A stretch of 64,000 nt of DNA from Whalleya microplaca. Lineage: Eukaryota > Ascomycota > Sordariomycetes > Xylariales > Xylariaceae. The notes beneath the pieces are model-generated. The model had not been told where the DNA came from. It saw only the letters and a list, made by a program, of their open reading frames with translations, and ran no database searches. How positions within the stretch are numbered: the first letter of the stretch is position 1; the number at the start of each line of letters is the position of its first letter. This document shows, piece by piece, positions 1 through 11,157 of the stretch. The stretch lies in the NCBI GenBank assembly GCA_022497155.1, contig MU385710.1, positions 248,001-312,000 of the forward strand, given 5' to 3'. The position numbers and the translations under genes are program-made.

Positions 1-2240
1 AAGTTAACGTTATTTAATTATTATAAAACTATAGGCTAAATTAAAGTTATAAATATATACCTAAATTAGCGCTTACGCCTTTTTATAAGTTATTATTAAA
101 ATAATTAATTAAGATTATTACCTGTTATAAATTATATATAAGCATTATTATTATATAAATTAATAGAAATATCCCTTTATAAAATAAAAATAAGATTTAT
201 TATATCTATAAATTTCGATTGGAATTAGCGAACGATATATTTTAATAGTCTTTTTATAAAAGAACGCCTCTTTCGGGAAAAGGCTTAAAAATAGGCTAAA
301 ATATTAGATAATTTTACTGCTATAACGCGGTCCGTTATAAGGCAGGTATAAAAACGTATAACCAGGCAGGCTAATAAGTACCGAAAAATACCTAATTTCG
401 GAATAAATAATAAAATGTTTATTATTAAAAAACAGTAGGCTTAAATTATAAATCGACTATTAAATAAGTTAAATTTCCTTCTAATTTATTAATATTTCGA
501 AATCGAAAAAAAGTTACCGAACGACACTTATCGGCTTAAAGTTTTCCCGATTTAATATATTATAGCGTTATATTATACTAATAAGCTAAAGCGTTATTAT
601 AATAATCCGCTTTTAAAATAAGCGGCTAATAACTTTAAGGGTAAAATAATTTAATCCAATAAAAAGGAAGAATTTACGGTTAAACGGGTTATAACGTTGC
701 GAATGTATAACTGTAAATTATAATATTAAGTAGATTAAAAGAGTTAAAATATCGATAAAATATAATACCCGGCCGAGAATTTTAAAAATACGGCAAAATA
801 GCTGGCTATTTTTTATAAAATTAATTCCGATACGGCTAAACTTTTTATACGCTTTCCTAAATAAATATAAGCAGTAAAGGAAGAACGATTTAATAATTTA
901 TATCCTAATGATAATAAGCTTACGGCTATGCGGCAATTACGACAGAGAAAAAAATAGGCCTAAGGCTTAAGTAATAAAAAAACGGGAATAAGATCTTTTT
1001 TAAGAAATAAAGGCACGGGATAGCCGCGTATATAACTAAATTTACGTAATAATACCCTTAATAATTATAGAGAAACGCTACTTACGCGCCGCGGTATAAA
1101 GGCCCGTTAACGTAATAATAATATAAATATCCGAGGCAATCTCTCCTTTAGCTAAAAAATAACCAAAATCGATTATTCCCTAAGGTCCGAGATTCGAGTT
1201 TCGGGGCGAGCCTTTCTTTTTAAGGGAGGGTAGTTACGGTTTACACGGACTACCTATAGTATATAGCCCGTATATATATTAGTTACCTACCGGGGTTAGC
1301 CCGGCGGAGTCTTTTTAAACGAATTTTTTTAGCGCGCACTTAGGAAATTCGTTCCTTTTTTCCTTATCTTGTAATTTTAATATAACAGCTAATAATATTA
1401 AAGCCTTTACCTTTAATAATTACCTCGCACCGTGATAAATAAAGTGAAAAAGCTATAAGTTATACGCTTATGTTTCTCCGATAATATAGTTTTATATATA
1501 GACTTAAAAAAAGTAACTTAGCTTTAAATTTAAATAGTGTTTAAACCTAAGGATCTCGTGCTTTATATTTATTTTAAAAATCTTTAATAAACCTAAATTA
1601 TAATTGTCCGTTAAGAAAACTAAACAGAAATAATATATAGCTCCGAGAATAACGATAACGAAACGTATAAAATTAAATGTTAAGTTTATAACTGGAACCT
1701 TAAAAATCGAGTTTTTAAATTTATTATTATTAAAGTCCCGATCTAACGATTTAACGAGGCTAAGGCTATTATTAGCCTAGAAATATTCCCTTTAAAATTT
1801 CTCGATAAAATAAATCGCAAAAATCGAACCGATAAACTTATCGAGCGGGGCAAAAGGTTTTATGACATTTATATAAAGCCCTAGCGGATAATTTATAACG
1901 GAAAGTTGCTATTAAAAATTTCGGGCTCGGGTTATTATAATTAATTATTTAGCGTATATTTAAGTTTATAGTTCTTTTTTTTAAACCTAACTTTAACTTA
2001 AATTTAAGACAATAATCGCACTAATAAAAGAAGTCGTGGTTTAGCCACTGTAAGATTTAGCTTTCCTTTATATTTCCGCTTAGATATTGTTATTCTAATA
2101 TCAGTTCAGGTAAAAATAAAACCGGTTATGGTAGACTTCGAAACCTATATCCAGTTTTTCCCTACGGTTTATTTATATATCCCGATAGGCGATCTTAAGC
2201 CAGCTTTCATAAAACCGTTCATAACCCCTCATAACATAAA
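1..2240. repeat. AT-rich, RIP-like transposon relic
   Basis: The stretch is strongly AT-rich, full of TA steps and poor in CA/TG, and stop codons interrupt all frames, so no ORF of useful length survives. This composition is typical of repeat-induced point mutation of a multicopy element in Pezizomycotina. A few less AT-rich islands remain (about 1190-1320), but I could not recognise a transposon family or its ends. Composition returns to normal at about 2030-2260, exactly where the AAA ATPase fragment begins. Confidence 0.7.
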
Positions 2241-2258
2241 AAATGATGCGCTATAGAG

Positions 2259-3439
2259 CAATCAAAAATACAATTACCATAGGCAATCACCAGAAACAAA
2301 TAAAAACAAGTGGGTTGATGAACAATTCCTAATACTCCCTAGCCGTGTTGTGGGATATCAATTGAAAGCCAAAAGGTTTTGTGAATTGCAACTAGATGGA
2401 TTTGAAGACACACCGGTGGAATTGAAAGAAAACGATAAAGCTTTCAACGAACTGCAACTGGAGCCGAAGAACAAGGAACTCATAAAGACTCTCATTCGAT
2501 GTCATAGGACACGAGCTCAGCGAGCTCAGGATGGATCAAAGCAGTCCATAACAGACTTCCTACCAAACAAAGGTGACGGTCTCGTTATTCTTCTGCACGG
2601 TAAGCCCACCATTTCTACGAGAAAACCAATGGCATCCTAACACGGTGATAGGAGACCCAGGGACAGGGAAGAAATTTACAGCAGGTAGGAATAGAGATCT
2701 AGTAGACTATACGAAGTACTAAGATAATCGTTTAGAAAGCCTAGCGGCCGCAACAGGAAGGGCACTTTATCCTCTGGGCCCTGCGGAAATAGGGACGCAG
2801 CCTTCAATAATGGAAACCGCTCTAGAGTTTCATTTTCAGCTAGCTGCAAAGTGGAACGCCATCATGCTTTTGTGAGAGACAAAATTCCATCTAGCTTGCT
2901 TCTACTGACATAGTGAATATAGCGATGAGGCAGATGTCTTTCTCGAGCAACGTAGGGGCAATGACACCTCACTAGATAGAAACGCTACAGTTTCAATTCT
3001 TCGTCGAGTCCTAGAATACTATGACGGAATTCTCATTCTCACGACTAATCGAATTAAAGCGATCGATAGTGCGATCGTTTCCCGCATCACTGTTGCCATT
3101 CTCTACCAGAAACTAGAAGACCGGGCGAGGGAAAATGTATTCAAGAGCTTTGTGGAAAGACTAGACAACGAAGAAAGTCGCAAAAGACTTCTAAAATGGC
3201 TCGATAATGAAGAGTGGGACAAGAGATTCCGCCGCTGCCCCTTGGATGACTTAAACGGGAGACAGATCAGGAATGTACTGACGGCCACATCGACCTTAGC
3301 CGAGAAGAACGATGACAGGGCCATCACAATCGATGATTTCCACAACATCCTCGAACTCCTCACAAAATTTCAGAGGCAGGCCAAAGTTTGGCAAAAGGAG
3401 AATTCAAAGAGAGGAAGCTTGCAAGACGTGATGGATTAA
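2259..3439 (+). pseudogene. 5'-truncated AAA+ ATPase (fungal DUF7025-AAA type)
   Basis: Four blocks join in frame across three introns (2600-2651, 2685-2735, 2872-2922) to give the C-terminal half of a fungal AAA+ ATPase. It begins with a PSRVVGYQLK stretch that in this family precedes the ATPase. Walker A reads GDPGTGKK, with Lys where the family has Thr. Walker B/DEAD (FDEADVFLEQR) is intact, followed by sensor-1 (LILTTNR) and a lid helix with LNGRQIRN; the stop is at 3439. The expected N-terminal domain is missing: the frame closes at about 2259, next to the RIP-like block. The intact splice sites suggest recent 5' truncation rather than long decay. An unseen upstream exon is possible but unlikely in such AT-rich sequence. 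Confidence 0.7.
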
Positions 3440-3711
3440 TTGATTCTAGTTGCGTGACATTAGGCTTACCTGGTGGGGAACTGTCTAACGATATTTTAAC
3501 CTTGTGGAAAATTCGCTGTGAACGTCAGTTGACAGGATCGCCCCTTTATATGAAACTATATCTCCTTTAAGCTCCTTAGTTACATAAGTTATAGTTCTAC
3601 TAATATGAGTTTTCGTACCTTAAAGTCGTAGAAAGTTTATAACAACCTAACTTAATCTATTCTTTTACTAGATTAAATCAATTATACTGGCCACACCAAG
3701 TCGCCCCTAAA

Positions 3712-5693
3712 TCATACTTCACCGTATACAGATTCTGGTTCCGGTTTTAAATTCAATCCAGCAAAGAACTTAACCAGTTCACTCGCCTCTTCCAGTTGAC
3801 ATATGACACTGATGTAGCCATCCGGTCTCAGAACGATCAAACATCCATCATCCTTGCTGATTCCGCACCTTTCATAAGCGTGGCCATGGCCATCATGGTA
3901 GCTTTCATCATCTGCATACACGGTCCAATAATTCCATCCATCTCTGTCATCCCAGGGCCAGAAAATAGGATGAAGGTTCATCAATTCGACATTGGCGCGC
4001 TTGGAGCTATGAATTGTGACAATCTCGATGCCTGAAGTCCGGGGTAATTGTACCTTGAACCATTTGCCTAGCTCAGCGAGACGAGCGAGAGAAGATTCCT
4101 TAGAGATGTTGCCTGCGAAGATGAGGACGCGGAAGCGACCGTCACAAGTGAATCGATGATATGCTCGGATTGGAACGCCGTCGGACTGATTTACCATCTG
4201 GAAGTCGGGTAGGCGCATCCCCTGAGCAAGCTTCGAGGCCAGAAGATGTGACTTGGTTTGCGGGTTTTTGTCCCTCACTATTAGGGAAGCTGGGTATCGG
4301 ATTCCGATACCTGTGGTAAATTTCTGTCCAGCAAGATATGCTGTCAGGAATTCATCGTGTCCAATATCGGTTCTTGCAAAGAATTCAAGGTATTCTCTAT
4401 CGAAATTGATGAGAGCTTGAGCGATTGGTCGTCGCTCATCCTGGTAGGTGGAGAGGAGTGACCGGTCGCAATTTTGTTCTAAACAGTAGCGCAATTTCCA
4501 ACCAATGTTGTATGCATCTTGAATGCTGGTGTTCATACCTTGGCCTGCCTTCGGGGAATGGGTGTGTACTGCATCTCCAACCAGGAAGATTCTGTCATGA
4601 CGAGAGAATTCGTCTGCAACTCGTTGACCAACACAGTACGCTGACCACCAGGGGATGCAACCTGCTTCAAGGGTATAAGGTGCCAGAATCGCCCTTGCCG
4701 CGTTGATGATACTCTCAGCAGTGACGCTTTTGGCATCTAGTGCGGTATGCCGATTGCCACCATCCATGCTGATATAAAACCGTACCAATTTAGACTCGCG
4801 TGGCACGCCCATAACGGTGCCACGAGTTGATCGGACTACGAAGACTTTACGAATATCTGGGAAATTAGTTTTGGGGACCATATTTATGACGCCTATTCAA
4901 ATGTTAGATATGACGAAATACTCAAGACTTGCATCGTAGGGGGCTACTCACCCCATGTTGAGTCTGTCACATCTCCTGCAAACACTATATCGAGATACTT
5001 CCTTAACCAGCTATGAGCTCCATCACATCCAACGATGTATTTCGCACCTATTATCTCCTGTGTGCTAGTGCAGGTATTCTTTAAGGTGACTGTGACTGGA
5101 TAGGCTTCTGGATCTTCTTTCGTTTCCATGCCGACTTGTAAATCGACTGGCTGCGTGTTCCAACTAACCTCGACGCTTCTATGCTTCTCTAGATTTTCGC
5201 ACATAAGACTTTCGACACGCCCTTTCCCATGAATAGTCAACAAAGATTTCTTGTAGCATCGAGCCGAGAATATATACCTTGGTCAAGAACCACCTCTCTG
5301 GGCTTCATTAGTTCCTCAACTCGATCCGGGATTATCAGCGATCGCTTAATCCTGCCATTGTTGTCCGGGTCCCATAGAACAATCTCCTCAAGGCGAAGGC
5401 ATTCATTGCGAATGGCATCGCCTATACCGAACGTGTCCAAGACTTCAATAGAAATACTTTTAAGACTATCTGCCCTACCAATCTTGACTGGACCCGCTTT
5501 CTTGTCGACTATTCGTACACGCAAATTTGTACCATTGAAGCAATTTGCAACCGTCAGGCTTTTTATCGTAAGTCAGTAAATGTAGAAATACTAAAGATAT
5601 GATAGGAAGGAGGTTGCAACTAGATGATATCACGTACCCTGCTGGGCCTGCACCGATGATCAGCACATCGACGTAATTATTTATCTTAGACAT
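3712..5693 (-). CDS. fsqG-like: FAD-dependent phenol 2-monooxygenase (FsqG-like)
   Basis: Four exons (5693-5638, 5558-5278, 5221-4952, 4892-3712) give 595 aa, a normal length for phenol 2-monooxygenases. The FAD-binding GxGxxG motif (GAGPAG) is split by the first intron and restored by splicing. The DG motif (VGCDGAHSW) and GD motif (LVGDAVHTHSPKAGQG) of aromatic hydroxylases follow in order, and the C-terminal third fits the thioredoxin-like dimerisation domain. The family hydroxylates phenols ortho to the OH group with NADPH and O2. Beside NRPS-like, N-methyltransferase and amine-oxidase genes it matches FsqG of the fumisoquin cluster, where it would convert a tyrosine-derived phenol to a catechol. 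It is the leftmost cluster gene. Family call is firm; the substrate is inferred. Confidence 0.85.
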
Positions 5694-6505
5694 AGTAGTA
5701 CGACTTTATGAAGGATAATCCATGGAGCTTCTTGCACCATACATATCGCAACAGATGACCGCCTAAAGTATACTCGGGAGGTCGTATTTTCGAGATAACA
5801 GGGCCTTGCCGTCCCGACCGACAAGTACTTGAACTCGCTGATACGTTAAGAGTTCGGGCATCCGACTTCAGTACCCACCTAGCCGAGCCGACTCCGAATG
5901 ATCGGCGTGAGCAGCCGCAGCGAGATAGAATATGCATTGATCATTATTTCTTACTTTAACAACCCTATGCAACCCCTTGGATCCAGTTAGCGACTTGCTT
6001 AAGTAAACGGAGGAGACTTATCGACGGCGTATGCAGCAAGTCAAGTTATATTCAAGTCCAGTTTTGTCTTAGTCAAGTCAGATCAAGGCGAGTTTTATGT
6101 AAACATGATTAGTTGTTAGCAATATGACTTTCTGTTGTTGCAATTATATAAATAAATATAAGTAACCTATAATGATAGCCTCTCGAGGATCCTAGTGATT
6201 GGTTGCTACCTAACGCCCTTTACTGTGACCATCGGTCAAACCCGACTACTTTCGCGTCTGTATAAGTCCCTTAATACGTTGATAGGTGAGTTTGCTGACG
6301 GGATTTCTTGAACTTGGAGGAGTTTTAATTGCTAAAACAAGTTATAAACATCATGAAGTCGAGTAAGAGTATCGAATTTGGCTGGGTTTGGGTGTACCCA
6401 AAAGGGGCTAGCCAATGTAACCTAATTTGTATTACATGTTCTCCCTCGCAATGTCTAATTTGAATGCTTTTCTCTACAAAGAGCCAGTCAAAAATGACCA
6501 TCCCC
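5694..6505. other. Intergenic region upstream of the monooxygenase
   Basis: No convincing gene. It holds the 5' flank of the FsqG-like gene (minus strand) and the 3' flank of the transporter. An 83-codon ORF at 5686-5937 has no recognisable features. Confidence 0.5.
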
Positions 6506-8631
6506 TTACAGCATGGCCGTCTTCTCCTTGTCCAGATGTCCGAAGATCAACCACGACAGCACCGTACTGATACCCATCAACCCGGCCAAGATAGAGTACA
6601 TAATCACCAACCGTGGATCCTCAGCTAATGGGCTGAGCGCCAAAGCCAGACAGCTACCGAAACCTCCCATGGCAAGCCAAATAGCCTGAACTAAGCTCTT
6701 CATGCTTTTAGGTGCTCTGTTATAAGCGTACTCTGTCCCCGTGGTGCAACAAAAGACGGAAGAAACCTCTCCAGCAAAGTAAATTGGGATCTGGAGGAAT
6801 ACGCTGATCTGGTTTGGCTGGTTGTTGCCTGCTGGACAATTGAGAGGGTAATTGAAGCATGGACCCGTGTTGTAGATGAGGTGCTGGACAACGACAGTAT
6901 ACGCCATTGTTAGCGAGAGAATTCCAAAGCCAACGGTGACACGGGCGATGGGACCGAAGCGGATGCGGCGGCGTGCGAGGAACGGGTAGAGGCCATTTTG
7001 AATTATAGGGGTGACGATGATACCTGCGATGGCGCCTGTGGTCTTCATCATATCGTTGGGAATTCCGTACGTGATCATCTGGCCGGCTTGGGAGATCAGA
7101 TTATTGAATGTCTGATTGAAACAAAGCCAGTATATCGGAAAAAGGAGACTGTGAGGTTTATCTGGTTAGCATACTTGGTCAACTATGGCATAATGGGTTC
7201 ATTGCGGCAGATTTGAACCTACAGCACGCGGCAAGTCAACAGACTAGCCTTAATCTCCTCAATAAAGGTATCGGTCCAGGCCACCACTCGGTTGTGCTGG
7301 ACAACTTGAGCTGCCGGTTTTGCTGCGTCCATTTTGAAGCCGCCCTTCACACCGCACCACAAAGCTGCCGCTGCTTGAGGCATAACATCCGCTGTCGGTA
7401 TCGCCCTTACTGTTTATATACGTTAATATAGCAACGTGATGGATTACATCCGAAACAAGACTTGCCAAACTTTGTCCTATCAAAGAGAATGGGCACAAAC
7501 GTCAGCCACATAACACAACATGGAACCAGATACGCAACCCAAAACCCAACGTATAGTTCTAGGAGTGGAGTGCAATCGGCAATCAGCCCTCCAACGTTTT
7601 CGGCCCTGTGGTAGTAGAGTTGATTAAGTATTCTGAAGCTTCTCTTGTTTACGAGACAGTCGAAGACTCACCAGAAGAAGGCATTGTAGATATACGTAAT
7701 TGTCAGTTCTCTGCTCGTTACAACTTTCTCGCCAGACTTCAACGTCTTAACACGAAATGCTGTTTCCTCATACTGGTCGGCTACAGGCAGGTCAATAACT
7801 GATTTCGAGCAGGGTTGGAATAAGCTTGCCTATGAAAGGAACGACGGTAGTCTTGAAAGCACCAGAGCCAACCGAGAGGAATACACAGGCGACAACCATG
7901 CCTGGCAGGCCAGCACCAGCACGAAGCGCCCCAGGCAGTGATGTACCAAACAGTATAGATGCTCCGATAGCTTCTATTCTATCACAATATTAACCATAAA
8001 ACGTGATCATTGATGTCGATATGTAACTCACACAGCTGACCAGAACATAGTTCTGTAGCGGCCAAGCGTATCTGCTACGACTGCAGCCGGGATTGGTGTC
8101 ATGTATGATGATATCATCAAGGCATTGACGATGTTAGAGGCCGCGGATTGGCCGAGCCCAAGAGCACCAGGAATCTTTCCTCCAGGGGCATGTTGCAGGT
8201 AGTTTTCTAGAACAGCCTCTTAATTGGACTACTCATGGCTATGATGCCTAGGTTGTGGCCACTTACGCAAGGGGGCAGTAGCACCATACCACACCAGTCG
8301 TTCACAGACACCCACAAAACATGCTACCCAGGTGCGAAATGGGATATTGTCGACAACATGTAGCAGATGTTCGACCTCGTATTCCGTAGCAACACGGCCA
8401 TCATCCGATTCTGTCGAGCCGACAGGTAGTTCTGATACGTGGGACTGTTCTCCTTGTGCTTGAGTTGTTGAAGAAGAGTCTTTCTCCGGGTCACGAAGTT
8501 GCCTGCCGGAAGGTGATTAGCATCAAATCGTAACTAGACAGCAGACGGCGAACAGGCACATACCTGGACAGTGCGGGAGCATGTTCAATGGCATTGCTCC
8601 CATCGCCAACAGGCTTCTGTTCTATCATCAT
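6506..8631 (-). CDS. POT/PTR2-family proton-coupled oligopeptide transporter
   Basis: Eight exons (8631-8564, 8502-8267, 8206-8032, 7978-7830, 7780-7672, 7605-7448, 7409-7223, 7148-6506) give 574 aa, normal for fungal PTR2 transporters. Family signatures include the N-terminal FRTWVACFVGVCERLVWYG segment, PFIADQY after the fourth intron, LKSGEKVV, and the C-terminal VQHLIYN and IYFAGEVSS regions, with many hydrophobic segments. The protein belongs in a membrane and carries peptides or related amino compounds with protons. Intron 4 (7829-7781) has a GC-AG boundary and intron 6 (7447-7410) is only 38 nt, but both keep the frame. Its position between the monooxygenase and the regulator suggests it moves a cluster product or precursor; the A. 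fumigatus cluster has an MFS transporter instead. Confidence 0.85.
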
Positions 8632-8937
8632 GAACAGTGATTACTCCGCGACTCCTGATGATTGACGCTCTGAACTAGGGATCTTTACATTAGGTATACA
8701 CTACATATATCAATTCAAATGCAAGAAGATAAAACAAGTCAGGATTAGGCATCAGCGAAAATTAGAAGAAGTCACGCCAATGAGCAATGGACTTGATCTC
8801 CATGCCAAGGTAAGAGAAACCAAAGTCAACCAGCTGTCTTTGATAGGAGTAAGAACGTAAAACTGTATAGATTTCGCTTTGTTTTCACCGCAACCCCGAG
8901 TTTTCGGGATTTTAGTCCTAACAAAGCTCGTACGTAG

Positions 8938-8983
8938 TACAAGATAGCTTTGCTTAGCTAATGTTTTCGGACCGAAAGACTAC
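8938..8983 (+). repeat. Dispersed repeat copy A
   Basis: This 46 bp stretch, from TACAAG to GACTAC, matches the reverse complement of 17393-17435 with a few substitutions and a short indel; the last 19 bases (TTTCGG...GACTAC side) are nearly identical. It may be an eroded mobile-element end or a conserved regulatory block. Confidence 0.5.
8965..8977. promoter_or_regulatory. Palindrome TTTCGGACCGAAA, possible Zn-cluster site
   Basis: A 13 bp palindrome centred on CGG-A-CCG, about 340 bp upstream of the transporter start. Zn2Cys6 proteins often bind paired CGG half-sites. The same core, with T in the centre, lies at 17399-17411 within a longer shared element. Binding is inferred only. Confidence 0.35.
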
Positions 8984-10569
8984 AGTATAGGGTGCATATA
9001 AAAGTCACTGCCGAGCTATGAAGAAATATCTAACAAGACGAGCTTATACTATATAAGGGTCATCTAGCAACAGGGGGTTTTCACTACATGGATTTATTTG
9101 AAGTTCCACTTTACATTCAGAACGTGTAGTCCAAGTCCCTGGTTGGCCAGTTCGCTCTCGCTTAAATACGGGGTATGCACCTTGGTCAGGGGCTCGGGGG
9201 ATAGGTTCCGCCGAAAGGATCTCCTATTATTTTGAGTTTTGCCGTAAAAGTCGCTTACCATTTCTTAGCTTGTATTAGCAGGGCTGGCACGTTGATATGG
9301 GCCTGGGCCCACGGTTCGGGGGGCTCTGCCTGCAAGCGACGATCATAGTCTACAGAATCATACCACTGGGTTGGCGGACCGGTATTAGACCCAGCTGGAT
9401 AGTCGATCCTCGTGGCGCTCATGCAACGCGGCTGAATCCTGATACCAGGATGCCAAAGAGACCAGAGCCAACCAGAGATTTCTCGGGGAGTATGGAAATG
9501 ATCAAAGTCCGTGCAACTCGCATACAGCACTGGCCCAAGTCTTTATTGACATCTACAAACAGACAGACAGATAGAGAAGTAGACGGAACCAAACTTCTGG
9601 GGGCGGCACCTGCTTCGTCAGATTGTAAGTGACACTGTTTTCCTTACAGCTATATATAATATCATTTCAGCTTAAAATGATGCACTAGAAACTGTTTATA
9701 CTTGCAACGCCGATTAACAAGTAATATAGCTTGAAGTGTCTGGTTCCCTTGAATAATAATTTTTAGATTCGAACGATATCATATGTGATATAATACCTCT
9801 TTCGAGCTTTCGGATCTAAGGGAGTTTAGCTTCTTAAAGGAATATTGCACCACCCCCGCGAAGTCACAGTTGCATTGCGCTAGTGTGTACGTAAGCCGAC
9901 ACAGCCCTATGCCACTGTTATTCCCGCCGAACAATGCCAGCTGAAGCTTGATCTAACCTTACTTTACACCCTCCTCAGGTCCATTGGGTTTCTATCCTTC
10001 CCTATGCCTCTACTATTCTACCAGATTGGCGGTGTGACGACTACCCCTAGTTATACTCTACTTCTATACGATACGCACTATTTTATTGTACATGTTTCTT
10101 CGCTGTAACTAAATGCTCTATCACCCGAATCACTTTGACTATCCCTTTCTCATAATTATACCATTGGACTGTGCCGCACAAGGACATACGGATTACTATC
10201 CACCAATGAAATGTAAATATTTCAGCATACCAACATATGACACCATATAGCGAGTAGACATTAATTCATTATCCAATGTTAGCCTCTGAATTCGTCATGA
10301 GAGTACGCTTTCTATTGCGTCACCTGGCTGGGCTGATCTCCCCGTGATGCCGCTGATATTAAGACATACCTACTAGCTAAAAGGAGCAAGATTAATTATG
10401 ACGACGATATTGAAGAGAGGAATAATCCATACGATAGGTAGAAACATTGGCAACTAAGGCTTTAAAGTAGTCAAATCTTATATGCAGGAATACAATAATT
10501 ATAACTAAGCTTGGATCATTCAGATATCGATGACGTGCTTGAGTTCATTCTTGAGCAGCACTTGCCCCT

Positions 10570-10608
10570 CCTTATTGAAACAAGGATTTAGACATTGTCT
10601 CAATAAGG
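10570..10608. repeat. Imperfect hairpin
   Basis: Two 14 nt arms (10570-10583 and 10595-10608) are complementary at 13 positions with an 11 nt loop. Function unknown. Confidence 0.5.
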
Positions 10609-11157
10609 GGCGAGCCCGCCAGGTTTTTTGGGTAATTGGATGATTGTAACCGTATGGAATCACACAGCTAGCCTTTCGTAAAGATGCGTACAGTACCTCG
10701 GGATACAGGCATTTTTTCGTACGAATAAAGCGATCGCTTCGGTAAAACCGGGTGCTGGTTTATTGTATACAGATAAATGCAATTCCTATCAGCACTAGTA
10801 GATCTCGCACTGTAAGCTCGTTGTCTCCCGCAGGCTAATAAAACTTCCAAGGCTTGGAAGAATATATAATATAGGAAACCCCAGCACAGGTGTACTTAAG
10901 AGTATCATTACGATTATTTGCAGTTGGAAATACCCCAAAAGACTTAACTAATAATAGAAAAAGCGTAAGTAGGGAAGTTTTATGGCTTGGGTAAGTATAA
11001 GAACAGGGTCGCTACCTTGATACTGTACACACACCAACATGCTAGTTAAGGAGGGATATCAGAAGATATAGTCTCAACAATGCATGTTAGCACTTGCTTC
11101 TTTCTTAGCGTTTAATTGCAACCTATCGTTTTGCATTGTATAATCCATATTCATGCA

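Larger units (their letters stand above)
8632..11157. other. 2.5 kb intergenic region, transporter/regulator
   Basis: Divergent upstream regions of the transporter (minus) and the Zn2Cys6 regulator (plus). ORFs at 9255-9632 overlap on opposite strands and show no known motif. It contains two CGGACCG sites (8968-8974, 9375-9381), one inside a 13 bp palindrome, and an imperfect hairpin at 10570-10608. Confidence 0.5.

Noticed and set aside
1190..1240. tRNA-like B-box resemblance in the AT-rich block
   Set aside because: No matching acceptor or anticodon stems could be drawn; the likeness is limited to a few bases.
5686..5937. 83-codon minus ORF upstream of the monooxygenase
   Set aside because: It overlaps the monooxygenase start, has biased composition and no homologous feature.
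9255..9632. Overlapping ORFs of 91 and 111 codons on opposite strands
   Set aside because: Both open by chance over the same bases, no motif or splice context.
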